Below, in pieces: positions 1 to 8,362 of a DNA stretch of 64,000 nucleotides (the stretch's first letter is position 1; every line of letters begins with the position of its first letter). The position numbers and the translations under genes are program-made. Below the pieces are notes generated by a model that worked only from the letters and a program-made list of their open reading frames with translations, was not told where the DNA came from and did not search any database. The DNA is from Acinetobacter sp. GTDB taxonomy: Bacteria; Pseudomonadota; Gammaproteobacteria; Pseudomonadales; Moraxellaceae. The DNA lies in NCBI GenBank assembly GCA_031277915.1, contig JAITLL010000034.1, forward strand, positions 62,001-126,000, in the 5' to 3' direction.

Positions 1-252
1 AAAAGTAAAGAGAGCTTTTTCACAAGGTGAGTTTGATATGATGTTTTTACTTTTTTCAATGGCATATTTTGTGATACAACTACTAAATTATGTCATATAA
101 ACAAATTTTTGAAAATGGTCATAGAAGTAGGATAGGTAAAAATGACTGCTAAGTCTTTTAAAAATAAATAGTTATATATACTAAAAGCTTATTTTTTGAT
201 TTTCTAGTGTTTATATGGAATTATCATTATTTAAATATTATTAAAAGTTGGA

Positions 253-495
253 ATGAGAGTGGGATTGTATACAATTAGATATGGTTATCGTAACAATAGT
301 TTTTTTATAGCTTCAAATGCTGCCGGGCAATTTATTGTAATTGATGCATTGGGAGCTGAGTTTCAGATCGGGCATCAAATTTCTTATGAAGATTCTAAAA
401 TAATAAATGAAACTTTAAATGATGAAACCGATGCAACAGTTCATTTGGAGAGTAGTGAAAAAGAAGCATATGAATATTTACGTGCTATGAAATAA
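253..495 (+). CDS. Hypothetical small protein (80 aa)
   Basis: I do not recognise this protein. It is 80 residues, acidic towards the C-terminus, with no signal peptide, membrane segment or clear motif. The ATG has only a weak GGA directly in front of it, so the start is uncertain. It is followed 115 bases later by another orphan small ORF in the same direction, and both sit in very AT-rich sequence, unlike the kynurenine genes further on. Small acidic orphan pairs like this are often immunity proteins or leftovers of contact-dependent toxin loci, but nothing in the window proves that. It may be a real gene or a remnant. Confidence 0.45.
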   Translation: MRVGLYTIRYGYRNNSFFIASNAAGQFIVIDALGAEFQIGHQISYEDSKIINETLNDETDATVHLESSEKEAYEYLRAMK

Positions 496-609
496 AAATC
501 TCGTTATTTTGATTTACATAGAATACGTAATGGCAAACATTTTATAAATTGAACCTTACCTATTTAAAGTTATATTAAAAATTATCCAAATAACAATTTC
601 GAGCAGGCA

Positions 610-903
610 ATGAAAATTGGATTTATTGGAGGAGCTAATGATGGCATAGTAATTAATGCTGCCAATGGGCTTGATACTTATAAATTAGAATGGCATTACA
701 AGGCTGAAAAACATTGTGAAGAGCAGCCATCTTTAGGGCTAAATGGTCCTGAATATGACTATTACAATTTATTAATTTTGAGAAAAAATAAAGAAGCTAA
801 GCTTTTCTATGTTTTAACAACAATGGATAAAGATGAGATAGCAGATAAAATTGATGAATATTGGGAACATTCCACTTCGGTAGGTTATGACTTTGATGAG
901 TAA
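610..903 (+). CDS. Hypothetical small acidic protein (97 aa)
   Basis: Unrecognised 97-residue protein, strongly acidic at the C-terminus, rich in Tyr and Asp/Glu, with no signal peptide or membrane segment. A GAGCAGG sequence just upstream of the ATG is a plausible ribosome binding site. The composition resembles small cytoplasmic immunity proteins, but that is an inference from charge and size only. It lies 115 bases after the preceding small ORF and faces the oppositely oriented acetyltransferase gene. Confidence 0.55.
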   Translation: MKIGFIGGANDGIVINAANGLDTYKLEWHYKAEKHCEEQPSLGLNGPEYDYYNLLILRKNKEAKLFYVLTTMDKDEIADKIDEYWEHSTSVGYDFDE

Positions 904-955
904 TTCTTATGACTAATTCATTGGAATGCTTGTAACATATCAATATTTAATTTCC

Positions 956-1492
956 TCATAACTCAAACTCAGGATTATATATTTCATAAAGAACATGTTC
1001 TTGTAAGGCATGTTTATCTGGAAGCTTGGGATGGTTAAAGTGTTTAACTTTATGCATTCCGAGCCTTTTCATCACGGTTTGAGATGGCTTATTCACCGTT
1101 GCTGTAAATGAAACCACTTTATTTAGATTAAGTACATTAAATGTATAGTTCAATGCTGCTTTTGCACCCTCAGTGGCATAACCTTGTTTCCAGAATTTTG
1201 TAGCAATCCTCCAACCAATTTCAGTACATGGTGAAAAATCAAATTGTTCTGGTTGATTGTGTAAGCCAATAAAACCGATAAACTCATGGCTTTCTTTTAA
1301 TTCTACTGCCCAAAATCCCCAGCCATTTTCATTAATGAGGGCTGACATTTTTTGAATTAAATCTATGCTTTCAGTAGCAGATAAAAGGTTTGGAAAAAAA
1401 TGCATAACATCTTTATCTAAGCCCATTTTGATAAAAGGATCAGCATCGGTTTCTTTCCATTGTCTTAATATTAAACGTTCAGTTTCAATCAT
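956..1492 (-). CDS. GNAT family N-acetyltransferase (RimJ/RimL type)
   Basis: A 178-residue GNAT acetyltransferase of the RimJ/RimL subgroup that transfers acetyl from acetyl-CoA to an amine, often a protein N-terminus or an antibiotic. The N-terminus begins with the typical IETERLILRQWKETD strand. The central part has WAVELKESHEFIGFIGLHN and EIGWRIATKFWKQGYATEGA, the latter being the acetyl-CoA binding strand-loop-helix, and the NKPSQTVMKRLGM segment is characteristic of the family. The substrate cannot be told from sequence. It is transcribed in the same direction as the Lrp-type regulator, 45 bases downstream of it. Confidence 0.85.
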   Translation of the reverse strand: MIETERLILRQWKETDADPFIKMGLDKDVMHFFPNLLSATESIDLIQKMSALINENGWGFWAVELKESHEFIGFIGLHNQPEQFDFSPCTEIGWRIATKFWKQGYATEGAKAALNYTFNVLNLNKVVSFTATVNKPSQTVMKRLGMHKVKHFNHPKLPDKHALQEHVLYEIYNPEFEL

Positions 1493-1537
1493 AATAAAAG
1501 CTCTTTAACTAAAAAATTTTAATTTTAAACCAATATT

Positions 1538-1987
1538 CTACAGCGGCTTTTGTATAATTTTCTGTAAGATAATCTTAGAGTTAATACTTACCACACCTTT
1601 AATTTTATTGAGTGTATTAATAACAAAATGAGAAAAAGAATTTAGATCTTTAGTGGCAACATGCAGAACATAATTAGATTCACCTGTAATGATATAGGCA
1701 TTAATCACTTCATCAAAATTCTTGATCTGGCTTAAAAAAAACTGGTGGTCATTTTCGGTGAGTTGAGCAAGTTTAATTTCAACTATCGCCTCAATTTTTA
1801 TACCTAATTTTTCGTAGTTAACTTTCGCTTGATATTTTTCAATGATTCCATTGGTTTCTAAAATCTTGACACGTCTGTGACAAGCCGATGCTGAAAGATT
1901 AACAAGATCAGCAAGTTCTTGGTTACTTAAACGTGCATTATCTTGTAAATACTTCAAAATTTTTAGATCGATTGCATCTATATTCAT
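1538..1987 (-). CDS. kynR: Lrp/AsnC family regulator, probable KynR
   Basis: A 149-residue Lrp/AsnC-type regulator. Residues 1-60 hold the winged helix-turn-helix (LKILKYLQDNARLSNQELA, then SASACHRRVKILE), and residues 65-145 the RAM ligand-binding domain. It is divergent from kynureninase with a 134-bp intergenic space, the same arrangement as kynR and kynU/kynB in Pseudomonas, where the Lrp-type protein activates the genes in response to kynurenine. The name is inferred from context. It could also serve as its own repressor. The shared upstream region is rich in TTCGAA and TATCGAAT-like half-sites. Confidence 0.75.
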   Translation of the reverse strand: MNIDAIDLKILKYLQDNARLSNQELADLVNLSASACHRRVKILETNGIIEKYQAKVNYEKLGIKIEAIVEIKLAQLTENDHQFFLSQIKNFDEVINAYIITGESNYVLHVATKDLNSFSHFVINTLNKIKGVVSINSKIILQKIIQKPL

Positions 1988-2121
1988 TTTCGAATTTCAT
2001 CCATATTTTTTAATTTTAATTAGAATTTTATACGAAAATAGCTGTTTTTGATCAAATATTATCGAATAAATCGTAAGAACTGACGTGATAAAATTCAAAT
2101 ACAAAGGAAATGTTGAAATAG
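1988..2121. promoter_or_regulatory. Divergent promoter region kynR / kynU
   Basis: 134 bases between the divergent regulator and kynureninase genes. It is very AT-rich and contains several short related elements around CGAAAAT and ATCGAAT that could be Lrp-type half-sites, spread over about 80 bases, as expected for a multimeric Lrp/AsnC regulator. No single operator can be defined by eye. Confidence 0.4.
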
Positions 2122-3384
2122 GTGCAATACCAAATGATTACTCGTGAACAGTGTTTGTATTGGGATCAGGATGATGAACTCAAAAAATTTAAAGATGAAT
2201 TTGCATTACCAGAAGGCGTAATTTATTTAGACGGTAATTCTTTAGGTGCTAGACCAAAGAAATCTTTGTCTGTGGCTCAGCATATTATTTCCCAAGAATG
2301 GGGAGAAGATCTGATCAATAGCTGGAATAAGGCAGACTGGTGGGGGCTACCGACTCGACTGGGTGATAAGGTATCTCAACTAATTGGTGCAGAACAAGGT
2401 GAAGTTGTTATTTCAGATTCAACTACCTTGAACCTATTTAAAGTTTTATCGGCTGCAGTAAAAATTCAAGCTGAGAAATTTCCTGAACGTAAAATTATCG
2501 TTGCGGAAAAAGATGCTTTCCCAACAGATATTTATATTATTGAAGGTTTCATTGACTTAATTCAACAAGGCTATCAAGTTGAATTGATTGAGGGCGTGGA
2601 AGATTTAGCTCGGGCTTTAGAGAAAGATGTTGCTGTAACGGTACTTTCACATGTGAATTACCGTAGTGGGTATTTCTACGATATGGCATCTATTAATGAG
2701 CAGATTCACTCTAAAGATGCTTTGGTCATTTGGGATTTATGCCACTCTATTGGTGCTGTTCCAATGGACCTGAACCAAACTGGTAGTGATTTCGCTATTG
2801 GTTGTACCTACAAATATTTAAATGGTGGTCCTGGTTCTCCTGCAATGTTGTGGGTAAATGAAAAACATCGTGATCAGTTCTGGCAACCTTTATCTGGTTG
2901 GTGGAGTCATAAAAAACCGTTCGATATGGCGCAGCATTATGAGCCAGCTAATAGCATTCGTCGCTATTTATGTGGAACACAGCCTATTATCTCTATGAGC
3001 CTTATTGAATGTGGCGTGGATATTTTCCTGAATGCCGATATGAAAAAAATTCGTGAGAAATCGCTGAAATTAACTGACTTATTTATTCAACTTATACAGC
3101 AAGAATGCTCTGAATTTGGTTTTGAACTCATTACACCTTTAGATCATAAATATCGTGGCAGTCATGTTAGTTATCGCCATGAATTCGGTTATGAAATTAT
3201 TCAAGCACTTATCGCACGTGGTGTGATTGGTGATTATCGCGAACCAGAGGTCTTAAGATTTGGTATTACACCTTTGTATCTGGGCTTTGAAGATATCTGG
3301 AATGCAGTACAGCATTTAAAAGAAACCATGCTGAATAGTGAATGGAAAAATAAGCGCTACTTATTTCGCGGTGAAGTGACCTGA
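2122..3384 (+). CDS. kynU: Kynureninase
   Basis: Kynureninase, a PLP enzyme of aminotransferase fold type I that cleaves L-kynurenine to anthranilate and alanine. The 420-residue length is normal. The PLP lysine is in the CTYKYLNGGPGSPA motif (Lys about 231), with the WDLCHS aspartate about 25 residues earlier and YLDGNSLG near the N-terminus. The start is a GTG about 11 bases after AAGGAAA; an ATG four codons later (2134) is an alternative. It opens an operon with a permease and a kynurenine formamidase. No tryptophan 2,3-dioxygenase gene is in the window, so the first step is encoded elsewhere or kynurenine is imported. Confidence 0.93.
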   Translation: MQYQMITREQCLYWDQDDELKKFKDEFALPEGVIYLDGNSLGARPKKSLSVAQHIISQEWGEDLINSWNKADWWGLPTRLGDKVSQLIGAEQGEVVISDSTTLNLFKVLSAAVKIQAEKFPERKIIVAEKDAFPTDIYIIEGFIDLIQQGYQVELIEGVEDLARALEKDVAVTVLSHVNYRSGYFYDMASINEQIHSKDALVIWDLCHSIGAVPMDLNQTGSDFAIGCTYKYLNGGPGSPAMLWVNEKHRDQFWQPLSGWWSHKKPFDMAQHYEPANSIRRYLCGTQPIISMSLIECGVDIFLNADMKKIREKSLKLTDLFIQLIQQECSEFGFELITPLDHKYRGSHVSYRHEFGYEIIQALIARGVIGDYREPEVLRFGITPLYLGFEDIWNAVQHLKETMLNSEWKNKRYLFRGEVT

Positions 3385-3424
3385 TTTTAGGGAATCAAAA
3401 TAAAACAAATGGCTAGGAGGGCCT

Positions 3425-4831
3425 ATGAGTAGTTTTGATGAAATACAAAATAGAGAAGCTGGGCTGCATAAAAAGTTGTCTGCAAAACAGATGGGGATGA
3501 TTGCTATTGGTGGAGCAATTGGAACTGGGCTGTTTATGGGAAGCAAATTTGCAATTAGCTTTGCAGGTCCAGCAGTCATAGTCAGCTATGCCATTGGTGG
3601 TTTAATTGCATTTGCACTTATGGCTTGTTTGGCTGAAATGACAGTTCAGTATCCTACTTCTGGCTCATTTGGTGCATATGCGGAATATTATATGAGTCCA
3701 CTCGCTGGCTTCTTAGTTCGCTACTGCTATTGGGCGTGTATTGTGTTGGCTGTAGGTACTGAAATTACCGCTGTAGCTGACTATATGAAGCTTTGGTTCC
3801 CCAATGTAGGTTCTTGGGTCTGGATTGGTTTTTTTTCACTGACCTTACTTGTCGTAAATGCCTATAGTGTTAAAGCCTTCGGATTGGTGGAGTACTGGTT
3901 TTCCACAATTAAAGTTTTTGCCATTATTGTATTTATTCTTTTATCTATTGGTATTTTGACCCAAAGCAATCAGGGCGTGAATCAAGTTGTAACTAATTTG
4001 ACAGGTCAAGGGGGATTTTTTCCAAATGGCTTTAGTGGGGTGTGGATGGGTGTCATTATTTCTATATTTAGTTATTTAAGTATAGAAATGATCGCTGTCG
4101 CAGCTGGTGAAGCAAAAGATCCTGAAAAAGCAGTAAAAAAGGCATTTAGAAGTACAGCACTGCGACTTATTTTGTTCTATTTATTATCGTTATTTCTCAT
4201 TGTTGCTTTTGTGCCATGGACGGTTTTGATTGGAGCAGATGCAACAAGTCCTTTTGTTATGGTCATGAAGATTGTCGGCATTCCATATGCAGATAGCATT
4301 TTAAACTTTATTGTAATTGTAGCGGCCTTATCTGCCATGAATAGCATGCTTTATATTTCAACCCGCATGTTGTTTAGCTTGTCACGGGCAGGTGATGCAC
4401 CAAAAGTTTTTGGTCGAATTAGTGGTAACGGTGTGCCAGTAAATGCACTGTTGTTATCAGCAGTAGGGATTGGTATTGCCAGTATTGTTTACACGATTAA
4501 TCCAGCGTCTGCGTTTCCGATTATGATTGCGCTATCAATGTTTGGTGCATTGTTCACCTGGGGCAGTATCTTTGTGACACACATGTTTTTTAGAAAACAT
4601 ATGGCTCAGCAAAACATACAGCTAAAATTTAAAATTCCGGCTAGTCGACTCATCTCACTATTTGGTTTTATTGCAATTTTGAGTATTACAGTAACCACTT
4701 GGTTTACCAATGAGTTTAAGTCTACTTTGCAGTTTGGCATACCTCTAGTACTTGTTTTGATATTTTGCTTTTACTTAAAACGTTCAACCTTAAAACTAAG
4801 TCTCAACTCTAGTGAAGAGACATTGAAGTAA
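3425..4831 (+). CDS. AAT-type amino acid permease, probable aromatic or kynurenine transporter
   Basis: A 468-residue member of the APC superfamily, AAT family (relatives AroP, ProY, GabP). It has about 12 hydrophobic helices and the N-terminal signature IGGAIGTGLFMGSK of the unwound helix that binds the amino-acid backbone. A strong AGGAGG precedes the ATG by five bases. It sits between kynU and kynB, so import of kynurenine or tryptophan is the most economical role, but the substrate is inferred only from context. Confidence 0.85.
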   Translation: MSSFDEIQNREAGLHKKLSAKQMGMIAIGGAIGTGLFMGSKFAISFAGPAVIVSYAIGGLIAFALMACLAEMTVQYPTSGSFGAYAEYYMSPLAGFLVRYCYWACIVLAVGTEITAVADYMKLWFPNVGSWVWIGFFSLTLLVVNAYSVKAFGLVEYWFSTIKVFAIIVFILLSIGILTQSNQGVNQVVTNLTGQGGFFPNGFSGVWMGVIISIFSYLSIEMIAVAAGEAKDPEKAVKKAFRSTALRLILFYLLSLFLIVAFVPWTVLIGADATSPFVMVMKIVGIPYADSILNFIVIVAALSAMNSMLYISTRMLFSLSRAGDAPKVFGRISGNGVPVNALLLSAVGIGIASIVYTINPASAFPIMIALSMFGALFTWGSIFVTHMFFRKHMAQQNIQLKFKIPASRLISLFGFIAILSITVTTWFTNEFKSTLQFGIPLVLVLIFCFYLKRSTLKLSLNSSEETLK

Positions 4832-4838
4832 TCGGTAT

Positions 4839-5585
4839 ATGAGACAATATGACAATGCTACAACGGTAGCAAATGAAGGTGAAATATTAGCAGGCTTCCA
4901 ATATAGAAGCTTGCTTAGCTATCAAACTTATCATCATATAAAAGATATACAATATGGTTCACAGAACCGATCAACAATTGATTTTTTCCCTTTAGAACAT
5001 GCGAATAAAACCGTGATTTTTATACACGGAGGTTATTGGCAGTGGTGTGATAAATCGGACTTTGCCTTTATAGCGCCGTATATACTGGCAAAAGGAGCAC
5101 AGTGTGTACTCTTAGAATATGACTTGGCTCCTCAAAGTCATATTTCACAAATAGTGGCTCAAACTCAAAAAGCTCTCGATTTTATTGCAGAGCAGAATTG
5201 GAAAACCAATGAAGTTTTATTAGTGGGGCATTCAGCAGGTGCACATCTTGGAGCATTATGTTTAAGCCATCCTTTACTATCTGAGGTGGCTTTATTAAGT
5301 GGGATATATGATTTAGCACCTATACAAGCGACTCATCTAAATCATGCATTAAAGTTATCACAAGACGATATTTTGAAATATAGTCCTATTTATCACAAAG
5401 AGAGTGTTGATATTCCTTGTATGGTTTTGTGTGGAGAGCTGGAGCTAAGTGAGTTGAGATGGCAAAGCCAAAATTATTTTAAATATAGACGTAGTCAAGG
5501 GCAGAGTTTAGTCTCATTTGATGTTTTGCCTGAGATTAATCACTACTCTATTTTAGATTACTATTTTAAATCTATATTTACGTAA
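4839..5585 (+). CDS. kynB: Kynurenine formamidase (alpha/beta hydrolase type)
   Basis: A 248-residue alpha/beta hydrolase. Residues 63-67 are HGGYW, the oxyanion-hole motif typical of eukaryotic-type arylformamidases, and Ser132 lies in GHSAGAH, the nucleophile elbow. A C-terminal NHYS offers the catalytic histidine. It would hydrolyse N-formylkynurenine to kynurenine. It is not related to the metal-dependent bacterial KynB fold, so the symbol is used for function. It starts 7 bases after the permease stop, without a strong ribosome binding site, suggesting translational coupling. Confidence 0.8.
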   Translation: MRQYDNATTVANEGEILAGFQYRSLLSYQTYHHIKDIQYGSQNRSTIDFFPLEHANKTVIFIHGGYWQWCDKSDFAFIAPYILAKGAQCVLLEYDLAPQSHISQIVAQTQKALDFIAEQNWKTNEVLLVGHSAGAHLGALCLSHPLLSEVALLSGIYDLAPIQATHLNHALKLSQDDILKYSPIYHKESVDIPCMVLCGELELSELRWQSQNYFKYRRSQGQSLVSFDVLPEINHYSILDYYFKSIFT

Positions 5586-5779
5586 GGGTATGGTGAATCA
5601 TAATTCTTATGAGATGGGCTATTGATTGGTCTACATCATGCTATGTAATAATATTCGTAATAGACTGAGTTAACAATAGGTTGAATAATATATGTTTATA
5701 TCAAATTTTAAAGATATATGGGTATGAATATAAATTTCATCACATGTATTTGGCTTTTATTACTTTCAAATAATTCAAT

Positions 5780-5808
5780 TTGACCTAGGCCAATACCTCG
5801 ATTAAATT
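5780..5808 (+). promoter_or_regulatory. Sigma70-type promoter for small RNA candidate 1
   Basis: TTGACC at 5780-5785 and TAAATT at 5803-5808 are separated by exactly 17 bases. This is a good housekeeping promoter with no ORF behind it. The predicted start lies near 5815, just ahead of a strongly folded sequence that ends in a T-run. Confidence 0.6.
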
Positions 5809-5814
5809 AAAAAG

Positions 5815-5902
5815 ATAGTGCTTTCTCTCTAATCGACAACTGTTTAACTGTTGCTCGGACGAGTTTTATAGTCCGTAGCTTCCCAAGAGACAGCCTTTTT
5901 TT
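5815..5902 (+). ncRNA. Candidate stand-alone structured small RNA 1
   Basis: A segment of about 88 bases folds as a three-way junction. The outer stem pairs 5820-5828 (GCTTTCTCT) with 5886-5894 (AGAGACAGC), eight pairs and one mismatch. Inside are a short CAAC/GTTG hairpin (5837-5853) and a longer stem pairing 5853-5860 (GCTCGGAC) with 5871-5879 (GTCCGTAGC) with one bulged T. A run of seven T follows at 5896-5902. A 17-spaced promoter lies directly upstream. There is no ORF inside. I do not recognise an Rfam family. It could also be a leader element, but the nearest downstream gene starts almost 1 kb away. Confidence 0.55.
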
Positions 5903-5996
5903 ATTTTTATATTCAATTTTTACCTAAATTTCGCATATTAAATCGGCATTTAGTTGCTTGCATATACTTAATTTAACTGAAAAAATTAAAGAGGTA

Positions 5997-6025
5997 TTGT
6001 AAATATATCTTTAAAGGTATATATT
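5997..6025 (+). promoter_or_regulatory. Possible promoter for small RNA candidate 2
   Basis: TTGTAA at 5997-6002 and TATATT at 6020-6025 are separated by 17 bases. In such AT-rich sequence this could arise by chance. Its position 40 bases before an otherwise unexplained strong terminator supports it. Confidence 0.4.
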
Positions 6026-6032
6026 TAGTACT

Positions 6033-6104
6033 GCATATACTGCGTCTGTAAAGTTGTTTATTTTTAATACCCTCATATTTTTAAAAACTATGAGGGTATT
6101 TTTT
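6033..6104 (+). ncRNA. Candidate small RNA 2 ending in a strong terminator
   Basis: A textbook intrinsic terminator at 6066-6104 has a perfect 12-bp stem (AATACCCTCATA with its complement) and a T-run. It lies about 480 bases after kynB and has no gene ahead of it except the first small-RNA candidate, which ends in its own T-run. With the 17-spaced promoter at 5997-6025 this would give a transcript of about 70 bases. Alternatively it is the distal terminator of the kyn operon. Confidence 0.4.
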
Positions 6105-6867
6105 AGTAAAATGAGGTTTAAAAACTTTCATTCTCTTCATATTTTAATTTTAAATGCTTATAAATAAAAATATTAAGATAAACATAGTGAAAAATGAATT
6201 TAATAAAGATTTTTCATAAATAAAATAATATTTATTTTATAAAATTATCATAAGACAGTGATGAGTTATTTGCGATTAAGAAGGGCAAATAAATTTAAGG
6301 TGGCGTAAGTGTCATGAATATAAAGAAATGTAGCTTTAAAAGAGATTTTTTTACATAGGGAGGCCATTCCTTCGCTATACCCGTTCATTTTGATGAGATA
6401 AGATAAGTGGAAAGTCATCATTTGAATAGACGTCAAATTCATAATCGAAAGTTGGTTCAAATCAGTTTAATTGATGAGCATGCTCTTTCTTAAGAGGCTT
6501 AAAATTTGCACACATGATATCCCTTACTTATAACGTTAGCCTGAAACTATAGATTGAATGTTTTAGCTTTTTATTCTGTATGTTTTTATAGTTTGAATTG
6601 TCTGTTTCAGTATTAATTTTTATTTTTCAATTACTTTATAAAAATTTGTTTTGATATAAAAAACTTTAGAGATGACATCAGTTAATTATTAGAGATCTTG
6701 TGGAACATTCTATTGTTTTGAATAGCTACTTTTATGCAACAGAGCCTTTCAGTAATTTGGATTTTAATAAGACGGTTATTCAGCATAATACAAAAAATAT
6801 CGAGAACGTATACAAATCAGTAGTTCTTGCGGTTTGCGTCACTCTTTAAAATTTATAAGGTGGAATT
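6105..6867. other. Gene-poor AT-rich spacer before gdhB
   Basis: About 760 bases with no convincing gene. A 64-codon open frame on the minus strand (6266-6460) and a frame of about 50 codons ending at 6849 on the plus strand have no recognisable motif, ribosome binding site or biased codon use, and may be decayed remnants. The gdhB promoter should be in the last 150 bases, but no clear -10/-35 pair stands out. Confidence 0.5.
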
Positions 6868-8310
6868 ATGAATAAACATTTATTAGCAAAAATCACTTTT
6901 TTAGGTGTTACACAACTATTTAGCCTTAATGCTGCATTTGCTGATATTCCTCTTACTCCAGCACAATTTGCTAAAGCTAAAACAGAAAATTTTGATAAAA
7001 AAGTTATTCTGTCTAACTTAAATAAACCACATGCTTTGTTATGGGGGCCAGACAATCAGATTTGGTTAACTGAACGTGCAACTGGTAAAATTTTAAGAGT
7101 AAATCCTGAGTCTGGTACTGCAAAAACAGTGTTTCAGGTCCCTGAAATTGTGAATGATGCTGATGGGCAGAATGGTTTATTAGGCTTTGCTTTTCATCCT
7201 GACTTTAAACATAACCCTTATATCTATATTTCGGGTACTTTTAAAAATCCAAAATCTACAGATAAAGAATTACCTAACCAAACGATTATTCGTAGGTATA
7301 CCTATAACAAAACAACAGATACATTTGAAAAACCTATCGATTTGATTGTAGGTTTACCCTCATCGAAAGACCATCAATCTGGCCGTCTTGTTATTGGTCC
7401 AGATCAAAAAATTTACTATACGATTGGTGACCAAGGTCGTAACCAGTTGGCTTATTTGTTCTTACCAAATCAGGCGCAGCATACCCCAACTCAACAAGAG
7501 CTGAATAGCAAAGATTATCATACCTATATGGGGAAAGTATTACGCTTAAATCTTGATGGAAGTATTCCTAAAGACAATCCAAGCTTTAACGGTGTGGTTA
7601 GTCATATTTACACATTAGGACACCGTAATCCACAAGGTTTGGCCTTTACTCCCAATGGAAAGCTTTTGCAGTCTGAGCAGGGTCCAAATTCTGATGATGA
7701 AATTAATCTCATTTTAAAAGGTGGAAACTATGGTTGGCCTAATGTAGCAGGCTATAAAGATGATAGTGGCTATGCTTATGCAAACTATTCGGCTGCGACC
7801 AATAAATCACAAATTAAAGATTTAGGACAAAATGGGGTAAAAGTAGCGACCGGCGTTCCTATTACCAAAGAGTCCGAATGGACGGGTAAAAACTTTATCC
7901 CACCTTTAAAAACGTTATATACCGTGCAAGATACATATAACTATAACGATCCAACATGTGGTGATATGACTTATGTTTGTTGGCCAACAGTTGCGCCGTC
8001 ATCGGCATATGTATATACGGGCGGTAAAAAAGCGATTCAGGGGTGGGAAAATACCTTATTGGTTCCTTCTTTAAAACGTGGTGTGATTTTCCGTATCAAG
8101 CTAGATCCGACATATAGTGCAACTTTAGATGATGCTATCCCAATGTTTAAAAGCAATAACCGCTATCGTGATGTCATTGCAAATCCGGAAGGAAACGTTT
8201 TATATGTATTGACTGATACATCTGGTAATGTGCAAAAAGATGATGGTTCTGTCACTAACATTTTAGAGAATCCGGGGTCTTTAATTAAATTTACCTATAA
8301 AGCCAAGTAA
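6868..8310 (+). CDS. gdhB: Soluble PQQ-dependent glucose dehydrogenase
   Basis: Periplasmic soluble quinoprotein glucose dehydrogenase, which oxidises glucose and other aldoses to lactones with PQQ and calcium as cofactors. It has a signal peptide of about 25 residues (cleavage after AAFA) and a mature six-bladed beta-propeller of about 455 residues. The sequence closely matches the known A. calcoaceticus enzyme. The catalytic His of SSKDHQSG (His144 in that enzyme) and the Arg in LGHRNPQG are present, and the TCGDMTYVCW segment keeps both cysteines. One extra residue is visible in the NKSQIKD loop relative to the A. calcoaceticus protein as I recall it. AAGGTGGA precedes the ATG. No PQQ synthesis genes are in the window. 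Confidence 0.95.
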   Translation: MNKHLLAKITFLGVTQLFSLNAAFADIPLTPAQFAKAKTENFDKKVILSNLNKPHALLWGPDNQIWLTERATGKILRVNPESGTAKTVFQVPEIVNDADGQNGLLGFAFHPDFKHNPYIYISGTFKNPKSTDKELPNQTIIRRYTYNKTTDTFEKPIDLIVGLPSSKDHQSGRLVIGPDQKIYYTIGDQGRNQLAYLFLPNQAQHTPTQQELNSKDYHTYMGKVLRLNLDGSIPKDNPSFNGVVSHIYTLGHRNPQGLAFTPNGKLLQSEQGPNSDDEINLILKGGNYGWPNVAGYKDDSGYAYANYSAATNKSQIKDLGQNGVKVATGVPITKESEWTGKNFIPPLKTLYTVQDTYNYNDPTCGDMTYVCWPTVAPSSAYVYTGGKKAIQGWENTLLVPSLKRGVIFRIKLDPTYSATLDDAIPMFKSNNRYRDVIANPEGNVLYVLTDTSGNVQKDDGSVTNILENPGSLIKFTYKAK

Positions 8311-8320
8311 TTTATTTGAA

Positions 8321-8346
8321 AAAACCCAGCTATACAGCTGGGTTTT
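8321..8346. terminator. Bidirectional terminator between gdhB and uspA-like gene
   Basis: AAAACCCAGC pairs with GCTGGGTTTT around a six-base loop, with T-runs on both strands, so it can serve the two convergent genes. Confidence 0.85.
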
Positions 8347-8362
8347 TTATGCAACTTTAGAT

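Noticed and set aside
6266-6460. 64-codon open frame on the minus strand in the gdhB spacer
   Set aside because: No ribosome binding site, no recognisable motif, composition of random AT-rich translation.
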